A stretch of DNA of 64,000 nucleotides from Salinispora pacifica CNR114 (GTDB lineage: Bacteria; Actinomycetota; Actinomycetes; Mycobacteriales; Micromonosporaceae): contig NZ_AZWO01000005.1 of NCBI RefSeq assembly GCF_000514775.1, forward strand, positions 177,046-241,045, given 5' to 3'. Positions 9,504 through 18,404 of the stretch are shown here, in pieces. Made by a program: the position numbers and the translations under genes. The notes under the pieces were generated by a model, which was given only the letters and a program-made list of their open reading frames with translations, was not told the DNA's origin and did no database searches. The first letter of the stretch is position 1; every line of letters starts with the position of its first letter.

Positions 9504-10133
9504 ATGGAGCCGTCCCCGATCCTCGCCATCCTGCTCAGCACTGGGCTGGTCACCACGCCCGCCGTGCCCGCGTCGCCGGTGGTGGGGCCGGCGTCGTGGG
9601 TGGTGGGGTCCACGTCGTGGGTGGTGGGGCCCGCGTCGCCGGCGGTGGAGTCCTCGCTTGGGGTTGGTTCCACGCCGAGTGCGGCGGGCTCCCCGTCGCC
9701 CGAGGCAGTCCCGGCTTTCCAGTGGCCGCTGCCCGGGGAGCCACCGGTCGTGCGACGGTTCGATCCACCGCCGCAGCCCTGGTTGCCCGGCCACCGCGGC
9801 GTTGACCTGGCAGCCGCCGCGGGCACGCCAGTGTTGGCGGCGGGCGATGGGGTGGTCACCTTCGCCGGTGCCGTGGCCGGCCGCCCGGTGCTCACCGTGA
9901 CGCACGCCGCTGGCCTACGGACCACCTATGAGCCGGTGTACTCCGATGTCGAGGTGGGCACACCGGTCCTGGCCGGAGTGCCGATCGGCCGGCTGCGGGC
10001 CGGGCACCCGGGCTGTGTGGCTCCGGCGTGCCTGCACTGGGGTCTGCGTCGAGGCGGCACCTACCTGGACCCGTTGGCGCTGCTCGGTCGGGGGCCCGTG
10101 CGGCTGCTGCCACTCGACGGTACGCCTCGGTAG
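9504..10133 (+). CDS. Secreted M23-family (LytM-like) peptidase-fold protein
   Basis: An exported cell-wall peptidase-fold protein upstream of the xerC-dprA-rpsB region, a place where actinobacteria often carry one. A short hydrophobic start (PSPILAILLSTGLVTTPAVPA) looks like a signal peptide. Next comes a low-complexity region with WVVGPAS/WVVGSTS repeats, then the M23 domain from about residue 85. The first zinc motif is HRGVDLAAAAG, but the second reads CLHWGL where active enzymes have HxH, so the first His of that pair is Cys. It may therefore be catalytically weak or a regulator of another hydrolase. The start is uncertain: GTG at 9438 is the alternative, but it lies inside DnaA-box-like sites. 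Confidence 0.8.
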   Translation: MEPSPILAILLSTGLVTTPAVPASPVVGPASWVVGSTSWVVGPASPAVESSLGVGSTPSAAGSPSPEAVPAFQWPLPGEPPVVRRFDPPPQPWLPGHRGVDLAAAAGTPVLAAGDGVVTFAGAVAGRPVLTVTHAAGLRTTYEPVYSDVEVGTPVLAGVPIGRLRAGHPGCVAPACLHWGLRRGGTYLDPLALLGRGPVRLLPLDGTPR

Positions 10134-10593
10134 CGGGTGTTTCGGCCCTTGAAAAGCCAACACAGGCCAACCGGCACCGATGCCGTGCTGGTCGGTGATG
10201 GCGGACGGGAATCTCGGCTCGGCGAGGCGGTGCCCGCCAAAGCTTGTAGCCGTGGTGTTGCCCCATCCGGGGCTGGTTGTGGGCTGAGCTCGCCAAACGG
10301 CTCGTCTGTGCCGCGGACGTGGGGGTCAGCCGACACCCAGGTGTCGGTATGCGGGCGCTGCCTCGAACGGGTACCTGATCCGGGCAAAACCGAGAGAAAC
10401 CCATGATATCGCCAAAAGCTTGGATACTGTGACCTCTGGCAGCGCTCGTGAGTAAACCTCGCACAACTGCCTATCCGGCTCGTTCTCGTACGCGGATGCA
10501 CCAACGGTATCGCTTTGGTGTCGGCGAACCTTCGAACCCAGGGCGCCGGCTGGGAGCAAGGTCCGAGCGCGAAATCTCTACACCCAGGAAGTG
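10134..10593. other. 460-bp gap without a convincing gene
   Basis: Several frames are open here but none has codon use or a product that looks protein-like. The stretch is less GC-rich than its surroundings (for example around 10390-10450). It probably holds the promoter of the following secreted protein gene; an AGGA ribosome-binding site sits at 10586-10589. Confidence 0.5.
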
Positions 10594-12093
10594 ATGCTGA
10601 TGTGGAAAATCGTACGTCCGACGACGCGGCGCGCGTCCACGATTGCCGCCGGGGCGCTTGCCTGCACGGTGGCTGTCGGTGTTGCGGGCAGTATGCCGCC
10701 CGCGCTCGCGGATCCCACGTCGCCGTTAGCGCCGGAGAGCTCCCCGTCAGTGCAGAATGATGGTCGGGCTGCCCCCGATCGTGGCCGCTATGTCCCGTCG
10801 GCTCCCCCTTCCGTGGAGCCTCAGCATCGGGGTGATCGGCAACGTGAGCCAGTGCTTTTTTCTACCGATATGTCGATGGGCCTGACCACGGGCGCCCGTA
10901 ATGGTATGTCCACCTCGGTCCCGGATATTGACGACTCGTACGCGCTCGCCCTTGCGTTGGCTCACGGGGTCGATGTGCGGGGCGTTGTGGTGACCATGGG
11001 AAACTCGATGGCTGAATCGACTGTGGTAACCGCCCAGGCGACGGTTGATGCACTCGGTGCGGACATACCCGTGGTGCAGGGGGCGGAGGTCTGGTTGCCG
11101 GTTGAGGCCCAGCAGACCACCGGCGGCGCGGATCTGACCAATACCTGCGTCAACGACGGCGTCCGGTTCATGGCTGACCAGTTGCGGGAGACCGGCGGGT
11201 TGACGATCCTGGCGATCGGTCCGTTGACCGACGTGGCATGTCTGACCATGAACTTCCCGGAAGAGGCCGCCCTCATCTCCCGGATCGTCGCCCTCGTCGG
11301 CAGTAAGCCGACGACAGTGTTCGAGATCTTCGGTACCCCGCTGGTTGACTTCAACTACATCATGGACCCGCGTGCCGAGCAGATCGTCTTGGACGAAACG
11401 ACCATTCCCTTCACTGCCATCACCTTCGACCTCTCCTCGCTGGCGCCGATCCCGATCCCGGAGTTGGAGCGGCTGGCCACCAGTACGGACCCGCTCGCGC
11501 GGTTCTACGGCGAGTCGTCGATGCCGCGCCTGGAGATGCTGAAGGACATAGACTTCGGCCCTGCGTACCCGATCTTTGACGCCGCCGCCGCATGGCATCT
11601 GATTCGGCCGCAAGACCAGGTGTGTCAGCAGGCGGGTTATCGACTGAAGACCGGATCGCCCGCGACAGCGGAGGCCGGAGAAACAGATATCTACGACTGG
11701 TTCTCGCCTGAGATCACCGAAACTCGGCAGGTCACCTCGTGCACGGGTTTCACGAGTAGGCAGGCGGCGGGCCGCTACCAGCATGCAATTCTTCAGGCCG
11801 TTGGCGGAGATGGGTGGACCGACCGGGATGTCCTTCTGAACGAGGAGGGCCCGCTGCGGACCGACGAGTGGTCTGCACCGACTGACACCGGGCCGCTGCA
11901 GACCGACGAGTGGTCCGCATCGACCGCGGGACCTCTGTGGACCGAAGACTGGGCGGCGCCGACCGATACCGGGCCGCTGTGGACCGAAGACTGGACGCTC
12001 CCGACCGAGGAGGGGCTCCTGGGGACTGAGGAGTGGGCGCTTCCCACCGAGGAGGGCACCACCTGGGATGAGGGGGGTGTTGTCCCGGAGTAA
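10594..12093 (+). CDS. Secreted inosine-uridine nucleoside hydrolase-like protein with acidic repeat tail
   Basis: About 499 residues. A signal peptide (RRASTIAAGALACTVAVGVA up to PALADP) is followed by a nucleoside-hydrolase (N-ribohydrolase) domain. FSTDMSMG and VPDIDDSYALALALAHG supply the aspartates of the calcium site, and VRGVVVTMGN, ILAIGPLTDVA and the FEIFGTPL region fit the fold. The enzyme would cleave the N-glycosidic bond of extracellular nucleosides. The last 80 residues form about six tandem 13-14-residue units with the pattern GPLxT[DE][DE]Wxx[PS]T, acidic and tryptophan-bearing, which I do not recognise from the family. ATG at 10594 and ATG at 10600 are both possible starts. 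Its place between the M23-like gene and xerC looks like a lineage-specific insertion. Confidence 0.85.
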   Translation: MLMWKIVRPTTRRASTIAAGALACTVAVGVAGSMPPALADPTSPLAPESSPSVQNDGRAAPDRGRYVPSAPPSVEPQHRGDRQREPVLFSTDMSMGLTTGARNGMSTSVPDIDDSYALALALAHGVDVRGVVVTMGNSMAESTVVTAQATVDALGADIPVVQGAEVWLPVEAQQTTGGADLTNTCVNDGVRFMADQLRETGGLTILAIGPLTDVACLTMNFPEEAALISRIVALVGSKPTTVFEIFGTPLVDFNYIMDPRAEQIVLDETTIPFTAITFDLSSLAPIPIPELERLATSTDPLARFYGESSMPRLEMLKDIDFGPAYPIFDAAAAWHLIRPQDQVCQQAGYRLKTGSPATAEAGETDIYDWFSPEITETRQVTSCTGFTSRQAAGRYQHAILQAVGGDGWTDRDVLLNEEGPLRTDEWSAPTDTGPLQTDEWSASTAGPLWTEDWAAPTDTGPLWTEDWTLPTEEGLLGTEEWALPTEEGTTWDEGGVVPE

Positions 12094-12110
12094 CGGGAAC
12101 CTGTCAAGCA

Positions 12111-12151
12111 CGGGCTACGTCCCCACGCCGAGTGGCTGGGTACGTAGCCCG
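12111..12151. terminator. Hairpin terminator between convergent genes
   Basis: CGGGCTACGT at 12111-12120 pairs perfectly with ACGTAGCCCG at 12142-12151 across a 21-base loop. It lies 18 bp after the nucleoside-hydrolase stop and 107 bp before the xerC stop on the opposite strand. There is no T-run, as is usual for actinobacterial terminators. Confidence 0.55.
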
Positions 12152-12258
12152 TTCGCATCAGTGGCTTTCGCGGTGACCGCGGGAGCGTCGTGGCGGGGTG
12201 CCCGGAATTGGTGCACCCGCAGGATCGGCGTGCGGAACGCCGCGGCGGGCCCGCCGGC

Positions 12259-13254
12259 TCACGCCCGAGGGTGGGCCTGCCGGTACGCGGCCCGCAGCCG
12301 CTCGACCGACACGTGGGTGTAGATCTGGGTACTGGCCAGCGAGGAGTGCCCGAGGAGTTCCTGCACCGCCCGCAGGTCCGCGCCGCCCTCCAACAGGTGA
12401 GTTGCCGCCGCGTGCCGCAGCCCGTGCGGGCTGGTCCGGGGTAGGCCCGCCGCGGTCGCGTACCGGCCGACGATCCCCCGCGCGGTGGTCGGGTTGAGCC
12501 GGCCGCCCCGCGCCCCGAGCAGCAGTGCGCTCGCCGACCGGGCGCCGACCAGCCGGGGGCGGCCGTGGCGTAGCCACGCGTCGAGCGCCCGTTGCGCCGG
12601 GACTCCGTAGGGCACGCTGCGTTCCCGGCCCCCTTTGCCGAACACCCGGAGCACCCGCCGGCCCGGGTCCACGTCCGCGACGTTGAGCCCGCACGCCTCA
12701 CTGACCCGGACCCCGGTCGCGTACAGCAGCTCCAGCAGCAGTTGGTCTCGTAGCCGGGCCGGGCCGACAGCACCCGGCTGGACGTCGTCGGTCGGCTGCT
12801 CCTGGGGTGCCGTGTGCGCCGTTGCCAGCAGGGCGGCGGCCTGATCAATCGGGAGTACGGCGGGTAGCTCCCGGTGGGCGCGGGGACTGGCCAGACCGGC
12901 GGCGACGTCGGTGGGTAGCCGGCCGTCGTGGTGGGCCCAGGCGCTGAAGGTGCGGGCCGCGGCGGACCTTCGGGCCAGTGTGGACTGGGCGGCTCCCGTC
13001 GTGCGCTGTCGGGCCAACCAGCTGCGGATCTGTGCGAGCGTCAGGTCAGCGGGAGTCTGGGCGCCCGCCCGTACGGCGTGGTCGAGCAGACTGATGACAT
13101 CGGTCACGTATGCCCGGACGGTGTGGTCGGAGCGGTTCTGGACCTGGGCCAGCTGGGCCGCGAAGTCGTCCACCGCCTCGCGTAGCGGCACAGGGAGCGC
13201 CGCGTGCCGGGCCCGGGTCGCTTCGCCTCGCTTCACTGCCTGACCTCGCTTCAC
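12259..13254 (-). CDS. xerC: Tyrosine recombinase XerC/XerD type
   Basis: Chromosome dimer resolution recombinase acting at dif with XerD. The 331-residue protein has the N-terminal core-binding SAM-like domain (VDDFAAQLAQVQNRSDHTV) and the catalytic domain: Arg in YATGVRVSEACGL, Lys in VFGKGGRERSVP, HGLRHAAATHLLEGG (His-x-x-Arg), LGHSSLASTQIYTHV (His and the nucleophile Tyr). It sits with dprA and comM, its normal place in actinobacteria. The N-terminus is uncertain: two GTG codons lie in a short duplicated stretch (CTTCACTGCC at about 13233 and 13251), each preceded by GAGG. Confidence 0.92.
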   Translation of the reverse strand: MKRGQAVKRGEATRARHAALPVPLREAVDDFAAQLAQVQNRSDHTVRAYVTDVISLLDHAVRAGAQTPADLTLAQIRSWLARQRTTGAAQSTLARRSAAARTFSAWAHHDGRLPTDVAAGLASPRAHRELPAVLPIDQAAALLATAHTAPQEQPTDDVQPGAVGPARLRDQLLLELLYATGVRVSEACGLNVADVDPGRRVLRVFGKGGRERSVPYGVPAQRALDAWLRHGRPRLVGARSASALLLGARGGRLNPTTARGIVGRYATAAGLPRTSPHGLRHAAATHLLEGGADLRAVQELLGHSSLASTQIYTHVSVERLRAAYRQAHPRA

Positions 13255-13388
13255 TGCCGGGCCTCGGGTCAGCTGGTGAATCGGCCCGGCGGACCGATGG
13301 TGAGCTGCTTGTCGGCGTGCACCCGATCAGCCTACGGGCGCCTTGCCGGCTTCTACGGTCCCGACGGCTCCTGTGGTCTCGACGGCTC

Positions 13389-14669
13389 CTACGACGTCAG
13401 GGGTTCCCGCGGCGGGGGCGAGAGCGCGTATCCGTCGCCGCGTCGGCTGACCAGGCCCAGTTCCTCAAGGAGGGCCAGCTTGCGCAGCGCTGTCCGTGCC
13501 ATCACCCCGGATCGGGCTGCGATGTCGTCAACTCCGCGTACGCCGCGCCGGGGCAGCGCCTCCAACACCATCGTGGACTCGTCGTCGAGTTGGTCCCGCA
13601 CCTGCGCGGGCCCGCGTACCAGCGGTGCTAGGTCCCCACCGATGCGACCCACCTCCTCGAGCACCTGGGCGGGGGAGGTGACCAGCCGGGCATCCGGATA
13701 CTGCCGGAGCAGCTCATGCGCCCCGACGGACATGGTGGAGGTGACCGGGCCGGGCACCACCATCGCCGGCCGGGCGATCGCCAGGGCCCGGTGCATCGTC
13801 TGGGTCGCTCCGCTGCGGGCGGCGGCCTCGACCAGCACGCTGCCCCGGGTCGCCGCGGCGATCACGCGGTTGCGGATCAGGAACCGGGGCCGCAGCGGAT
13901 CCGCCCCCGGTATCCACTCGCTGACCAGCAGCCCGGTGTCGGCGATCCGCTCGAAGAGGGCGGCATTGCCCATCGGGTACGGCCGGTCCAGGCCGCAGGC
14001 GAGCACGGAGACGGTCAGCCCGCCAGCGGTCAGCGCCCCCCGGTGGGCGGCGGCGTCGATGCCGAATGCCCCGCCCGAGACGATCGTCCAGCCCCGCTCG
14101 GCCAGTCCGTACGCCAGCTCGGTGCCCACGTGGATGCCGTAGCCGGTCGCGGCCCGGGCGCCCACCAACGCGACCGACCGGTCCAGCGTCTCGGCCAGGG
14201 AGTGCCCACCCCGCACCCAGAGGCAGAGCGGTGGGGCGGTCTCCCGGTCGACCCGGCGGGGCGAACTCGCCAGGACGAGGCGGTGTAGGTCGGCAACGGG
14301 CAGCGGCCACTCGTCGTCGGCTGGCGTCACCAGCCGGGCACCGAGGCGGTTGGCGCGCTCCATCGCCTCCGCGGCTACTGCCAGCGGGTCTGCGGCCGAG
14401 AGCCGGGCGGTCACGGTCTGCCGCAGTGCCTCCTCGGGGGCGCCGCCCTCCCGCAGCAGGGTCAGCGCGCCAACCGCGCCGTGCTGCTCGACCAACCTGA
14501 AGACGGACCGGTTACCCGGTTCGGCGATCCAGGTCAACGCCACCCGCGCGAGGCGGTCGGCGTCGAGTGCCGTCGCCGCTGGCGGGCTACTGGTCGGGTG
14601 CCTCATCCAGGCCTGCTCCGGGTTTCCCGCTGGCCCGAAGCCGGCACTGGTCTCTCCTCGGGCGGTCAC
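13389..14669 (-). CDS. dprA: DNA-processing protein DprA
   Basis: A 426-residue DprA/Smf protein that binds incoming single-stranded DNA and loads RecA in transformation; in non-transformable actinobacteria its role is unclear. The Rossmann-like domain is complete: SVALVGARAATGYG, GGAFGIDAAAHRGAL, VLACGLDRPYP, the FLIRNRVIAAATRG motif and VEAAARSGATQT. An N-terminal helix-hairpin-helix-like part precedes it and a C-terminal winged-helix domain (VDDIAARSGVMARTALRKL) follows. The GTG at 14669 overlaps the comM stop (GTGA), so the two genes were translationally coupled. ATG at about 14607 (MRHPTSSPPAA) is a possible later start. Confidence 0.94.
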   Translation of the reverse strand: MTARGETSAGFGPAGNPEQAWMRHPTSSPPAATALDADRLARVALTWIAEPGNRSVFRLVEQHGAVGALTLLREGGAPEEALRQTVTARLSAADPLAVAAEAMERANRLGARLVTPADDEWPLPVADLHRLVLASSPRRVDRETAPPLCLWVRGGHSLAETLDRSVALVGARAATGYGIHVGTELAYGLAERGWTIVSGGAFGIDAAAHRGALTAGGLTVSVLACGLDRPYPMGNAALFERIADTGLLVSEWIPGADPLRPRFLIRNRVIAAATRGSVLVEAAARSGATQTMHRALAIARPAMVVPGPVTSTMSVGAHELLRQYPDARLVTSPAQVLEEVGRIGGDLAPLVRGPAQVRDQLDDESTMVLEALPRRGVRGVDDIAARSGVMARTALRKLALLEELGLVSRRGDGYALSPPPREPLTS

Positions 14670-15521
14670 AGTGCCTCCCCGGTGCACAGGCCGATCGCCT
14701 CTCGGATGTCCTCGGCGTCGGGGCGCTGCCGACCGTCCAGGTCGGCGATCGTCCACGCCAACCGGAGCACCCGGTCGAAGCCCCGGGCCGAGAGCGATCC
14801 TCGGTCGAGCCGGGCACGTAGCTCCCGGATGACCGGGCCGGGCAGGCACCAGGGTGGCCGCCGCAGCACCGGGCCGGGTAGCTCGGCGTTACTCCGCTGG
14901 CCGAGGCGGGACCAGCGCTCGCGGGCCGCCGCGCGGGCCGTCGCGACCCGGCCGGCCACCACGGTCGAGGGCTCGCCGTCGGAGCTCACCTGCACCAGCT
15001 CGGCGGCGCGTACCGGCCGCACGGTCACCTGGATGTCGACCCGGTCGAGGAGTGGGCCGGAGAGGCGGCCGAGGTAGCGGCGGCGGGCGAGCGGGGTGCA
15101 GTCGCAGGAGACGTCGCCCGCTGGCTTGGCGCAGGGGCAGGGATTGGCGGCCAGGACAAGCTGCACCTGGGCCGGGTATTCGGCGGTGCCGCGGGAGCGG
15201 GCCAACCGGACCCGGCCGTGCTCGAGCGGCTGCCGGAGGGCGTCGAGAGCGCGCCGATCGAATTCGGGAGCTTCGTCGAGCAGCAGTACGCCTCGGTGGG
15301 CCAGCGATACCGCGCCGGGGCGGGCGAGGCCAGAGCCACCACCGACCAATGCCGAAACGGTGGCGGTGTGGTGCGGCGCCTGGAACGGTGGTCGTCGGAT
15401 CAACTGCCCACCGGAGGGCAGCAGGCCGGCGATCGAGTGCAGCGAGGTCACCTCCATCGCCGCGTCGTCGGGCAGCTCGGGTAGGACCGACGGGAGCCGT
15501 TCGGCGAGCATGGTCTTGCCG
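14666..15521 (-). pseudogene. comM: comM (YifB), 3' part, separated by the integrated element
   Basis: C-terminal portion (about 285 residues) of the ComM/YifB Mg-chelatase-like AAA+ helicase. It resumes exactly at the Walker A Gly-Lys-Thr (GKTMLAERLPSVLPEL). It then shows the Walker B region (HRGVLLLDEAPEFDRRALDA), the sensor-1-like LVLAANPCPC, four cysteines typical of the family (CPCAKPAGDVSCDC), the arginine-finger region LSGPLLDRVDIQV and the C-terminal helical domain ending in CTGEAL. The 5' part lies at 37312-37987. A GTG at 15526 could start translation, but the product would lack the N-terminal domain. Downstream dprA depends on this transcript and may now be read from a promoter inside the element or not at all. 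Confidence 0.93.
15511..15521. repeat. attL core (11-bp duplicated sequence)
   Basis: TGGTCTTGCCG, read on the minus strand as CGGCAAGACCA, which encodes the Gly-Lys-Thr of comM Walker A. The same 11 bases recur at 37312-37322 with different flanks. To the left the sequence is comM; to the right is element DNA (CACACCGTGTTCTAGCACA) leading into the serine recombinase gene. Confidence 0.85.
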
Positions 15522-15550
15522 CACACCGTGTTCTAGCACAGTATTTAGGC

Positions 15551-17140
15551 ATGGCTAGTTCCTCTCGGCGTCGGGCGATCTTGCTGGCGCGTCTGTCTGA
15601 CAACAGGGTCGATGTGGACCTCACTGACGAGGGTATCCCTTCAGGGCTTGATGACCAGCTCCGTCGTATGCAGGACCGGGCCGGTGAGCTTGGGTGGGAT
15701 ATGTGGAAGGTGATCAAGAATCCGCGTCTGTCCGCCTACAAGCGACGAAAGGTCGTGCTGCCGGACGGGCGGCGGGAGTACCGGGTGTTCCGGCCTGATC
15801 TGCGGGAGGCCCTGGCGGACCTTGCGGCGGGTCGGGCGAACGCGCTGTTGTGTCTGGATTTGGATCGGGCGTTCCGTGATCCGAAGGACTTGCAGGACTT
15901 GATTGATGTGGTGGACCACTCGCCACACGACATCGTGGTGGAGTCGGTCACCGGGTCGTTGCACATGGAGAAGGGCCGGGACAACTTCGACGCGGAGATC
16001 CGGGTTCTAGTGGCGAACAAGGCATCTAGGGACACCGCCCGTAGGGTCGCTGCCGCGAGGGAGCGTCAGGCCCTCAATGGTCAGTACGGTGGCGGGAAAC
16101 GTCCCTTCGGGTTCTGCTCGGGACCGCCGAAGATCGTCCCGGACGGCGGACGGACGGACGAAGCGGTGTGCGCGTGGCACGGCGGACGGGACTGCCAGTC
16201 CGGCGTCACCCCGATCAAGGCTGAGACCGAGGTGATCGCGGACTGCTCGCGCCGGCTGTTGCAGGGCGTGAGCTTGCGGTCGATGGCCCTGGAACTGCGA
16301 GGCAAGGACGTGCCGACCGTGACCGGCGCGAAGTGGTCGGCCGAGACACTGCGGGACGTGCTGTTGCGTCCGCGCAACGCTGGCTTGATCGTCTACCGGG
16401 GCGAGGTCCTCGACGGGGTGACCGCGCCGTGGAAGCCGATCGTGGCGCGGGAGACGTTCGAGGAGGTCCGCGCTTTGCTGACAGATCCGGGGCGGGAGAC
16501 GGCCCCGGGTGCGCCGCCGCGTTGGACCGGATCGGGAATCTACCGGTGCGGGCTGTGCACCCCACCCAGCAGCAAGACGGACAAACCGGCGACCTGTCAT
16601 GTGACCCGTGGTGGGACGAACCCCCGCTACACCTGCCGGGAGTACAGCCACCTGGCCCGCAACGCCTACCGGACCGACGAGGTGGTGTTCGCGCATGTCA
16701 TGTACGCGATCACCCATCCCCGCGCGTACGAGTTGCTGGCCCCGGCCGCACCGGATGTCGACGCGGCGGCGTTGCGGACGGAGAAGGCCACGATCCGCAA
16801 GAACCTGGAGCGGATGGCCGAGGACGAGGTACTGGGGCTGCGGACCAGGGCGCAGGTGCTCGCCGCGACCCGTAGGGCCAACGCCCGGATCGGTGAGATT
16901 GATGAACTGCTGAACATGACGCTGACCGAGGACCCGCTGGCCGAGGTAGTCAACGCCGTCGATCCGGTGAAGGTGTGGAAAGACATGCCGTTGGCGAACC
17001 GGCGGATCATCGTGGACCGGCTGTGTACGGTGACGATCCTGTCCGCCCGTCCCGGCCGGCGCTTCGACGTCGCGTCGGTGCGGGTCGACCCGAAGCACCC
17101 CCTTGGTGCGACTCCACCGGAGTTCTTAGGCGCGGGGTAG
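15551..17140 (+). CDS. Large serine recombinase (site-specific integrase)
   Basis: A 529-residue phage-type serine integrase. The resolvase domain begins near residue 9 with ILLARLSDNRVD, where Ser16 is the likely nucleophile and Arg14 its partner. FRPDLREALADLAAGRANALLC-type and LDLDRAFRDPKDLQDLIDVV segments belong to the same fold. A recombinase domain follows (residues about 175-290: RPFGFCSG, LLQGVSLRSMALEL, WSAETLRDVLLRPRNAGL). Next is a zinc-ribbon region (CGLC near residue 335, then further Cys at TCH and TCR), and a coiled-coil stretch near residues 410-460. It starts 29 bp from attL, facing inward, and is almost certainly the enzyme that chose comM. It needs no host factor for integration in known cases, but a directionality factor for excision; I could not identify one. 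Confidence 0.93.
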   Translation: MASSSRRRAILLARLSDNRVDVDLTDEGIPSGLDDQLRRMQDRAGELGWDMWKVIKNPRLSAYKRRKVVLPDGRREYRVFRPDLREALADLAAGRANALLCLDLDRAFRDPKDLQDLIDVVDHSPHDIVVESVTGSLHMEKGRDNFDAEIRVLVANKASRDTARRVAAARERQALNGQYGGGKRPFGFCSGPPKIVPDGGRTDEAVCAWHGGRDCQSGVTPIKAETEVIADCSRRLLQGVSLRSMALELRGKDVPTVTGAKWSAETLRDVLLRPRNAGLIVYRGEVLDGVTAPWKPIVARETFEEVRALLTDPGRETAPGAPPRWTGSGIYRCGLCTPPSSKTDKPATCHVTRGGTNPRYTCREYSHLARNAYRTDEVVFAHVMYAITHPRAYELLAPAAPDVDAAALRTEKATIRKNLERMAEDEVLGLRTRAQVLAATRRANARIGEIDELLNMTLTEDPLAEVVNAVDPVKVWKDMPLANRRIIVDRLCTVTILSARPGRRFDVASVRVDPKHPLGATPPEFLGAG

Positions 17141-17202
17141 CCGGGGCCGCCGCGGTGAGGGGAGCTCGGGGCTCCCCTCACCCTTGTTAGATGGTGGCGG
17201 TG

Positions 17203-17652
17203 TCACCTGGTCGGTGGTAGCCACAGCGAGGCGATGGTGTCCCGCTGTTCCTCGGTCAGCGGCGGCCACTGCTCCACGTTGGCCGTGACGTGGGCCATCA
17301 GCGCTTCGTTGCGCAGGACCGCTCGTAGGGCAGCCAGTTCGGGATCGTCGGTGTCGCGGGGTGCGGCCATCGCGGCGAGGCGTGCGCGCATGAGCCTCTG
17401 CACCTCCGCTTGCCCTGGGTTCGGTGGCGTCTGGCTGGTGGGCGCTGGTGGGTCGGGCCGGGGTGTGATCCGGGCTGTTGCCCGGGTGCGAGGCGGGTGG
17501 GTGGCCAGCGGTAACGTCCCCCTGGCGTTGGGCTGGCCGGGCGTGCTGTCGGCGGGGGTAGGGTCGCCGGGCGGCGTCTGCGCGCCGCGCTCCGGGGATC
17601 GGTCGCCTCGGGGGCGGCGGCGCGGATCAGGTGTCGTCTGGCGTGAGACCAT
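17203..17652 (-). CDS. Small hypothetical protein of actinobacterial elements
   Basis: 149 residues: a proline/arginine-rich disordered half, then a compact helical part (EVQRLMRARLAAMAAPRDTD) and a C-terminal PPLTEEQRDTIASLWLPP motif. Short proteins ending in a LTEEQRDxIASL-type tail are often seen beside integrases in actinobacterial mobile elements; I base this on memory of such loci. ATG at 17652 is the first start. It lies convergent to the serine recombinase. A role as excisionase or element regulator is possible but unsupported by any domain. Confidence 0.65.
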   Translation of the reverse strand: MVSRQTTPDPRRRPRGDRSPERGAQTPPGDPTPADSTPGQPNARGTLPLATHPPRTRATARITPRPDPPAPTSQTPPNPGQAEVQRLMRARLAAMAAPRDTDDPELAALRAVLRNEALMAHVTANVEQWPPLTEEQRDTIASLWLPPTR

Positions 17653-17843
17653 CGTCCTCCATTGTCGGATCCGTCGGCTTTTGGCGGCTTCTGTTCATTG
17701 CTTTGCCTTCCGCTGACATACAGCGAGCGATGGTGGTCGCTCATGGTCGGGACATAATTTTCTTATCGCCGAGCAGGCAATTCGAGGTCAAGCGTCTGAT
17801 CTTCGCTGGTGGCGGTCTTGCGTTGCGCCGCTATCCTGAGGCG

Positions 17844-18398
17844 ATGAATGGCCAGGTGCAGGCAGCGTTGCTCGGTGCTTTGGTGGCGGGCGTGCTCACG
17901 ACTATGACATCGCTGATTGATCGTTTCGCCCGTCGGCGGGATGCCGCTGTCGCCGCGAGGCGGGAGCGAGAGGATTCGGCTACCCGCCGCATCGCCGAGG
18001 CGCTGACCAGGCTCTTGCTCTTGCCCGAGGATCCGCGTAGTCGGCAGCCGCACGAGCCCGAATATTACGAGCGGTGCGAGGCGTGGGAGCGCGAGCGTGA
18101 CGAGCTGATCTGGACGATCGACACTGACACCTTCGATATCAGCCACAGCGACGTGCGGGGTCAGTTGCGTGAGATGTGCACGGTACTGCGGATGTATGAA
18201 CGCCGCGTCCGCCCTGCTGATGAATTTGACTTTCGCCGGAATGTGGTAACAACCGGGCGAGAATGGTTGGGTGCCTATCGGCGGGGTGACGATCTTCCCC
18301 CGGACAACTATTCGATGTGGGAGGCGTGGAGGCGGCTGGTCGATAGGCAGTCCGAGGACGCGAAATCGAAATTTAGGTCCGTTCAGAACGCGGATTGA
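17844..18398 (+). CDS. Hypothetical protein with one N-terminal membrane helix
   Basis: 184 residues. The first 25 (MNGQVQAALLGALVAGVLTT) form a likely membrane anchor, followed by a basic arginine-rich patch and an acidic, helical soluble domain (CEAWERERDELIWTIDTDTF, REMCTVLRMYERRV). I do not recognise the family. The ATG at 17844 is preceded by TATCCT (17832-17837), well placed for a leaderless transcript; the frame is open further upstream but that part is unlike protein. It converges on the replication-relaxation gene, whose stop is 7 bp away. Confidence 0.6.
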   Translation: MNGQVQAALLGALVAGVLTTMTSLIDRFARRRDAAVAARREREDSATRRIAEALTRLLLLPEDPRSRQPHEPEYYERCEAWERERDELIWTIDTDTFDISHSDVRGQLREMCTVLRMYERRVRPADEFDFRRNVVTTGREWLGAYRRGDDLPPDNYSMWEAWRRLVDRQSEDAKSKFRSVQNAD

Positions 18399-18404
18399 GA
18401 CGGG

